This document shows positions 6,424 to 10,457 of a DNA stretch of 10,457 bases, one piece after another (position 1 is the stretch's first letter; the number at the start of each line of letters is the position of its first letter). Source of the stretch: an uncultured Bacteroidales bacterium (GTDB lineage Bacteria > Bacteroidota > Bacteroidia > Bacteroidales > UBA932); NCBI GenBank assembly GCA_937906795.1, contig CALCUQ010000040.1, positions 1 through 10,457 of the forward strand, in the 5' to 3' direction. The notes under the pieces were generated by a model that saw nothing but the letters and a program-made list of their open reading frames with translations, did no database searches and was not told the origin of the DNA. Position numbers and translations under genes: made by a program.

Positions 6424-8152
6424 TTAGATTACGAGGTTTACTAGATAAACAAGAATATAAAGTAACTTCATATGAATTGAAAAACACTCAGTTGATTGAT
6501 TTTTAGATTGAGAACGAATAAAATTCTGAAGAATTGAATTTGCTTTCTTCTTTCCTTTTACAGTCTGCTCCTGTTTGGGTTCCTCTTTTTTGAACAACCC
6601 TTCTCTGCTAAGCAGATGATCAAGGTTTGCCAATCCATATAATACTATAGCGTTACATGCAGATGCATGCTCCATATATTCTGGAATACTCTTATTATAT
6701 AGATCTCTGTCTGTGTGCCAAATTTCGCGATATTGGAAATTATATCCTTTAGGATCACCAAGATTGAATGAAATTGTTGGCATGCCATTCATTTGGAAAT
6801 ACGCATGATCAGATCCTCCCGCAAATGTTGGAAGAGGTCTTGGCTCTCCTTCTCTCTTTATTACTTTGAAAGGAAAATCCGGGTTTACTCTATTGATAGG
6901 TTCACACACCTTTACAAAGTCATCATACATTGCTGGTGGAACAGTAATTGATTGAGGTACTGTAGGGCCACCGTCTCTATTGAAATAATTTGAAATATTT
7001 GGCCATTTGGTTGTATCACTCAATACAAAATATTTACTGCCCAATAGCCCAAACTCCTCTCCTGCCCATAAAGCAAACAATATGGTTCTCTTTGGCTTTG
7101 CACCACTAAGAGCCAACATTCTTGCTGCCTCCATGGTTGGAGCAATACCTGTCCCGCAATCAACTCCGCCAGTTGCTACATCAAATGCATCAAGGTGGCC
7201 TCCACATATTACATATTCGTCGGGATACTCAGAACCTTTTAATACACCTATAATGTTGTGGTATTTTACAGGGCCCATTTTAAAATGGTTTCTGATATCA
7301 AACTCCAACAAGAAGTATTCTCCTCTTTCTACCATTTTTTCTATAACTTCATATTGTGCCTCATCCAACTTTATATCCGGGATAGTTGGAAGGGTCTCAA
7401 ATGTCATCTTTTCAACATTTTCTCTATCATACAATGTTGTGATAGGGACTTTGGCACTTTGAATAATACCAAGAATACCAGCCTCTTTCATCTCTTTATA
7501 GAACAATGCAGGCTCATACTCTCTTTCTAAGGGCTTTTTATATTGCTGTTTAGTATCATCTTTTATGCTGCGGTTATAACGTATAATCTCAGCATTCTCT
7601 TTATCAATCCTATCATTTGCAGCAATTTTTTTTGCTCTGGAATTATCGCCGTTTTCAGAATAGTCAATTGGCCAACCGCTACTCTTTCCCCCTATTAGAA
7701 CCCATGCTCCTTTCAATGTCTTTTTGATTCTTTCAAATTCTGCTCTTGTCTTTGGCTCTTTTACAACATGCCCTCTTTGTACACCTACAGTTCCAGATGT
7801 ATAAGACGGAGTTGTAAAGTGTAATGTCATATTGTTTCCACCAATCATTCTTCCAAACCATGGACCTCTGTTAAAACCTACAGGAAGCTCTCCAACTTCT
7901 TGTCTGATTACCTCAAGGCCCCATTTTTTGAACATATATTCGCACCAGTCTGCTGCATTGTCATACGCATCTGAACCAATGAGTCTTCCTCCAAATCTGT
8001 TACAGATAATATTGATGATCCATAGTCTGGTTATCTTGCTGTGCTATTTCAATAACCTTGTCTATCACTTTGTCTTCTGTAGCCTGAGCAAACAAATTAA
8101 TGTTGGAACACATTAACATAAACAAGGCTACAATACACGTAATTCTTTTCAT
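6424..8152 (-). pseudogene. Secreted M28-family zinc peptidase gene with frameshift
   Basis: The ATG at 8152 opens a 50-codon frame with a signal peptide (about residues 1-24, ending LFAQA) that stops at TAA 8000-8002. The rest continues in another frame, beginning NIICNRFGGRLIGSD and running 26 residues to the Met at 7935 and 503 residues beyond. Adding two bases near 8012-8017 would join the parts as MDH-L-NIICNRFGGR and give 576 residues. The M28 zinc ligands are all present, numbered from the Met at 7935: His247 and Asp249 in GGHLDAFD, Asp259, Glu293 and Glu294 in AGEEFG, Asp321 in NRDGG, and His377 in GGSDHAYF. It would be an exported amino- or carboxypeptidase acting on peptides outside the cytoplasm. 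The intact remainder means the break is recent or a sequencing error. Translation from an inner ATG would give an unexported protein. Confidence 0.8.
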
Positions 8153-8192
8153 ATCTATTAACTTTTAATCTATTTCCTATTTAGTGGCATAA

Positions 8193-8252
8193 TAAAAAAA
8201 CTGATTCAAAAGGGAATTCATTTGTGACAAGAACTCCCTTTTGTATCAGTTT
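8193..8252 (-). terminator. Long imperfect hairpin terminator after alr
   Basis: Two 22-base arms (8198-8219 and 8231-8252) pair at 20 positions around an 11-base loop. On the minus strand the stem is followed by a run of seven T. It starts 18 bases after the alr stop codon and ends about 40 bases before the M28 peptidase start. The stem is longer than most terminators. No clear TAnnTTTG promoter for the peptidase gene is seen in the short stretch after it. Confidence 0.8.
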
Positions 8253-8270
8253 ATCTAAAACTTCAGTTTT

Positions 8271-9374
8271 TTATTTTACTCTTCTAATTCTTCTTGCCAC
8301 AGATGTAAATACCTCATATGGAATTGTTCCCAAGATACCTGCAACCTCATTTGCCGATGGTTCTTCACCAAATAATGTTACTGTATCTCCAACTTTTGCA
8401 TCTACACCCGTAATGTCTATCATACACATATCCATACATATATTTCCTATAGTTGGAACACGTTTGCCGTTAAGCATGAATTTGACATTACCTCTTCCCA
8501 AATGTCTGTTTATACCATCTGCATATCCAACTGGGATGGTTGCAATTTTAATTGGTTGAGGAATTTTTCCATGTCTTCCGTATCCTACAGTACCATCTTC
8601 TGGGACAAGTTCCTTAATTTGAAGAATGTCACATTTGAAAGAAGCCGCTGGTTTAACAAGGCTCTGGTCTACTGCACTTATACCATAGATACCTACTCCA
8701 AGTCTTACCATATCCATCTGATATTCTGAGAATCTCTCAATTCCGGCAGAATTAAGGATATGATGAATTGGCTTATAATCCAGCACTGCATCTATTTGAG
8801 GAGCCATCTTGTTGTATAATGCTATCTGTCCTAATGTAAAGTCATTATGTTGAGGGTCATCTGATGCAGCAAGGTGTGAGAATATTGATTTTACCTGTAC
8901 TCTTGGTTTTGATTTTAGAAAATCCAGCAAAGCAGGCAAATCTTTCTCCATAAATCCAAGTCTGTGCATTCCTGTATCCAATTTGATATGAACAGGATAT
9001 GACTCAATATTTCTGCTCTCCAAATATGAATCAAAAAGTTTAAGAGCCTCTACAGTTGGAATTGATGGCTCAAGATAATGATTTACAATATCCTCAAAAG
9101 CATCTGTTCCAGCTGTCAAAACAAGGATAGGGGTCTTTATTCCATTTTGTCTCAACTCAACACCTTCCCATGGATGTGCTATACCAAAATAGTTTGCACC
9201 TGCCTCTTCCATTACTTTTGCAAACTCAACTGCACCATGACCATAAGAGTTTGCTTTAATTAGAATAAGCATTTTTGTGCTCTCTTTGATTTTTGATCTA
9301 AAGTATCTGTAATTATGCAATATGTTGCTTTTGTCAAACTCCAATCTTGCAAAAGCTTTTCCTGTTAGTTCCAT
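8271..9374 (-). CDS. alr: Alanine racemase, PLP-dependent
   Basis: This complete 367-residue enzyme interconverts L- and D-alanine in the cytoplasm and supplies D-alanine for peptidoglycan. The N-terminal TIM-barrel holds the PLP-binding lysine, Lys40, in LILIKANSYGHG. The C-terminal beta domain holds the opposite catalytic base, Tyr265, in GTVGYGRHG. Other family marks are KLDTGMHRLGF, HILNSAG, MVRLGVGIYG, PVGYADG and GNICMDMCMID. Length is usual for a stand-alone racemase; many Bacteroidetes carry a MurF-Alr fusion, and no MurF part is present here. The ATG is chosen because AFARLEFDKSNILHNY, the normal start of the fold, follows within a few residues. It lies 99 bases after the preceding gene's stop, beyond that gene's terminator, so it probably has its own promoter. 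A hairpin terminator follows. Confidence 0.96.
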   Translation of the reverse strand: MELTGKAFARLEFDKSNILHNYRYFRSKIKESTKMLILIKANSYGHGAVEFAKVMEEAGANYFGIAHPWEGVELRQNGIKTPILVLTAGTDAFEDIVNHYLEPSIPTVEALKLFDSYLESRNIESYPVHIKLDTGMHRLGFMEKDLPALLDFLKSKPRVQVKSIFSHLAASDDPQHNDFTLGQIALYNKMAPQIDAVLDYKPIHHILNSAGIERFSEYQMDMVRLGVGIYGISAVDQSLVKPAASFKCDILQIKELVPEDGTVGYGRHGKIPQPIKIATIPVGYADGINRHLGRGNVKFMLNGKRVPTIGNICMDMCMIDITGVDAKVGDTVTLFGEEPSANEVAGILGTIPYEVFTSVARRIRRVK

Positions 9375-9446
9375 GTAAATATGATTTATATTGGTTAAAT
9401 TCTTTTTTGACCCTCTAAGTTATAAACTTTTTCAATAGCTTAGACC

Positions 9447-9486
9447 TAAAAAAATAAAAAAAAGCATAGATTTTTACTCTATGCTT
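9447..9486 (-). terminator. Terminator overlapping the end of the phosphoethanolamine transferase gene
   Basis: A perfect 9-bp stem (9462-9470 with 9478-9486) is followed on the minus strand by a T-rich tract (TTTTTTTTATTTTTTT including the end of the stem). The last coding triplets form one arm and the TAA stop falls in the loop region, so coding sequence and terminator overlap. Confidence 0.85.
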
Positions 9487-10457
9487 ATACCCCTTTTGTC
9501 AAATTCCATCCAATCAAGATTTCTAAGTTTCAAATCCTTTATTTTACAAGGTGTGTAATGGTCTGTAAAATACTCTCTTGAATGCCATATAAACTTGTCT
9601 GAACTTACTGCATACTCCGGCAAAAGATATTCTGTACTTATCGATGACATATCCAACATGGTGTGGAATACTGCATTATTGGAAATCGGCACATCTTTAT
9701 GTGCTGTAACATTGTTTGTTTTATCCCCTTTCAAATTATTGTATTCATCAGATGTCCAAATCATAAATGGAATATACAATTGATAGAAAGTTGGCACAGG
9801 AGAAGCGTGCAACAGCCTTTTCCTGTTGTCGTCCATAAGATCCTCACCATGGTCAGACAAAAACAACACATGGCTTACAGCATTTTTGCTCCTTGTTTTC
9901 TCAATTATCTTGGAAACCACATAACTGTTAAGGTATATGGAATTGTCAAAAGCATTAAGATTCTCCTGTTTGTATTTGAATGACAAGTCTGGCGATTCGT
10001 CGGGAGTAAAAATTGCAAAATCCCTTGGATACCTGTCATAATATCTGAAATGAGACCCATACAAATGCACTACAAAAAACAGATTCCCCTCTGTGGTATC
10101 TATAATTTCATTAAAGTATGGAAGCAAATCCGAATCATATAAATGAGTATCCTTAATTGAAACCTTAATATCAGCCTCATTAAAATAATACCCTCCATAC
10201 CCCAGATTATATGCCTGATTGGTAAGGAATGCTGTAGTAAAACCGGCCTCTTTATAGGCAGAGACAATACTTTTTGCCCTATTTATAATCTCATAATTGT
10301 TTGCCTGGGCTGGAGACAAGACCATAGGAACAATTTTATGAGTAGTATTTGATTCAGTAAGAACATCTTTATACACTATAAGATTATCAAGAGTATCAAG
10401 GTGAGGCGTAGTATTTTTACCGTATCCATAAATCCCAAAATTCAATGCCCTGGAGGT
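9474..10457 (-). CDS. Phosphoethanolamine transferase-like enzyme, C-terminal part
   Basis: The frame stays open to the right edge, so the gene is cut off: 327 residues are visible and the N-terminal membrane domain lies outside. The visible part is the periplasmic alkaline-phosphatase-fold domain of the EptA/MCR type, which transfers phosphoethanolamine to lipid A or another glycan. Numbering from the edge, TSRALNFGIYGYGKNTTPHLD matches the start of that domain. Thr39, five residues before Pro44 in TTHKIVPMVLS, aligns with the nucleophilic threonine. SDHGEDL carries zinc ligands and the later LLHASP the expected histidine, followed by LYIPFMIW. The cysteines that brace the fold in MCR are missing in the equivalent places. 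The leucine codon TTG at 10445 could be mistaken for a start but is internal. Substrate is unknown; another sulfatase-superfamily activity is possible. Confidence 0.85.
   Translation of the reverse strand, partial: TSRALNFGIYGYGKNTTPHLDTLDNLIVYKDVLTESNTTHKIVPMVLSPAQANNYEIINRAKSIVSAYKEAGFTTAFLTNQAYNLGYGGYYFNEADIKVSIKDTHLYDSDLLPYFNEIIDTTEGNLFFVVHLYGSHFRYYDRYPRDFAIFTPDESPDLSFKYKQENLNAFDNSIYLNSYVVSKIIEKTRSKNAVSHVLFLSDHGEDLMDDNRKRLLHASPVPTFYQLYIPFMIWTSDEYNNLKGDKTNNVTAHKDVPISNNAVFHTMLDMSSISTEYLLPEYAVSSDKFIWHSREYFTDHYTPCKIKDLKLRNLDWMEFDKRGISIE

Noticed and set aside
7007..7462. Plus-strand open frames of 60-150 codons across cas9, the peptidase, alr and the transferase gene
   Set aside because: They lie opposite well-supported genes, have no family features and reflect the low stop-codon frequency on the complementary strand.
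9414..9444. Inverted repeat TCTAAG / CTTAGA upstream of alr as an operator
   Set aside because: Six base pairs across a 19-base AT-rich gap is common by chance and no regulator gene is nearby.
10434..10445. Possible gene start at TTG 10445 for the phosphoethanolamine transferase-like protein
   Set aside because: The frame continues to the window edge as TSRA, part of a conserved family stretch, so the TTG is an internal leucine and the gene is simply cut off.

Overview
The window carries the left part of a type II-C CRISPR-Cas locus and, to its right, three ordinary chromosomal genes. All protein genes read on the minus strand. The predicted tracrRNA and the CRISPR array read on the plus strand. 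The DNA is AT-rich. The type of Cas9 (about 1,500 residues, with an IEH-type HNH motif), the 47-base repeat and exact matches to the Bacteroidetes promoter element TAnnTTTG all point to a Bacteroidetes organism, probably Bacteroidales. No species can be named from the sequence alone.

CRISPR-Cas part (1-6256). The window opens in a spacer followed by the last repeat of an array (32-78). A bidirectional hairpin terminator (144-184) separates the array from the converging cas operon. Reading leftward on the minus strand come cas9 (6134-1644), a 196-base gap with a start-less open frame that looks like a gene remnant, cas1 (1447-521) and cas2 (518-186). Immediately upstream of cas9, on the opposite strand, lies a predicted tracrRNA (about 6175-6255). 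It has an anti-repeat matching the visible repeat, a small nexus hairpin, a strong terminator and its own TAACTTTG promoter. No csn2 or cas4 lies between cas9 and the array, so the system is II-C. Cas9, guided by crRNA and tracrRNA, would cut invading DNA; Cas1 and Cas2 would insert new spacers. The active-site residues I could check in Cas9, Cas1 and Cas2 are present.

The regulatory layout is the most interesting part. The repeat itself contains TATCTTTG in the crRNA direction, so each repeat may start its own crRNA. The tracrRNA start lies only about 40 bases from the cas9 start codon on the other strand, so the cas9 leader is probably antisense to tracrRNA. The tracrRNA can also fold its anti-repeat onto its own downstream part.

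Right part (6424-10457). A secreted M28-family zinc peptidase gene has an intact catalytic domain but a frameshift just after its signal peptide (6424-8152). It is followed by a complete alanine racemase gene (alr, 8271-9374) and the C-terminal part of a phosphoethanolamine-transferase-type enzyme that runs off the right edge (9474-10457). The last two are each closed by a clear hairpin terminator. These genes show no functional link to CRISPR and look like host genes flanking the locus.
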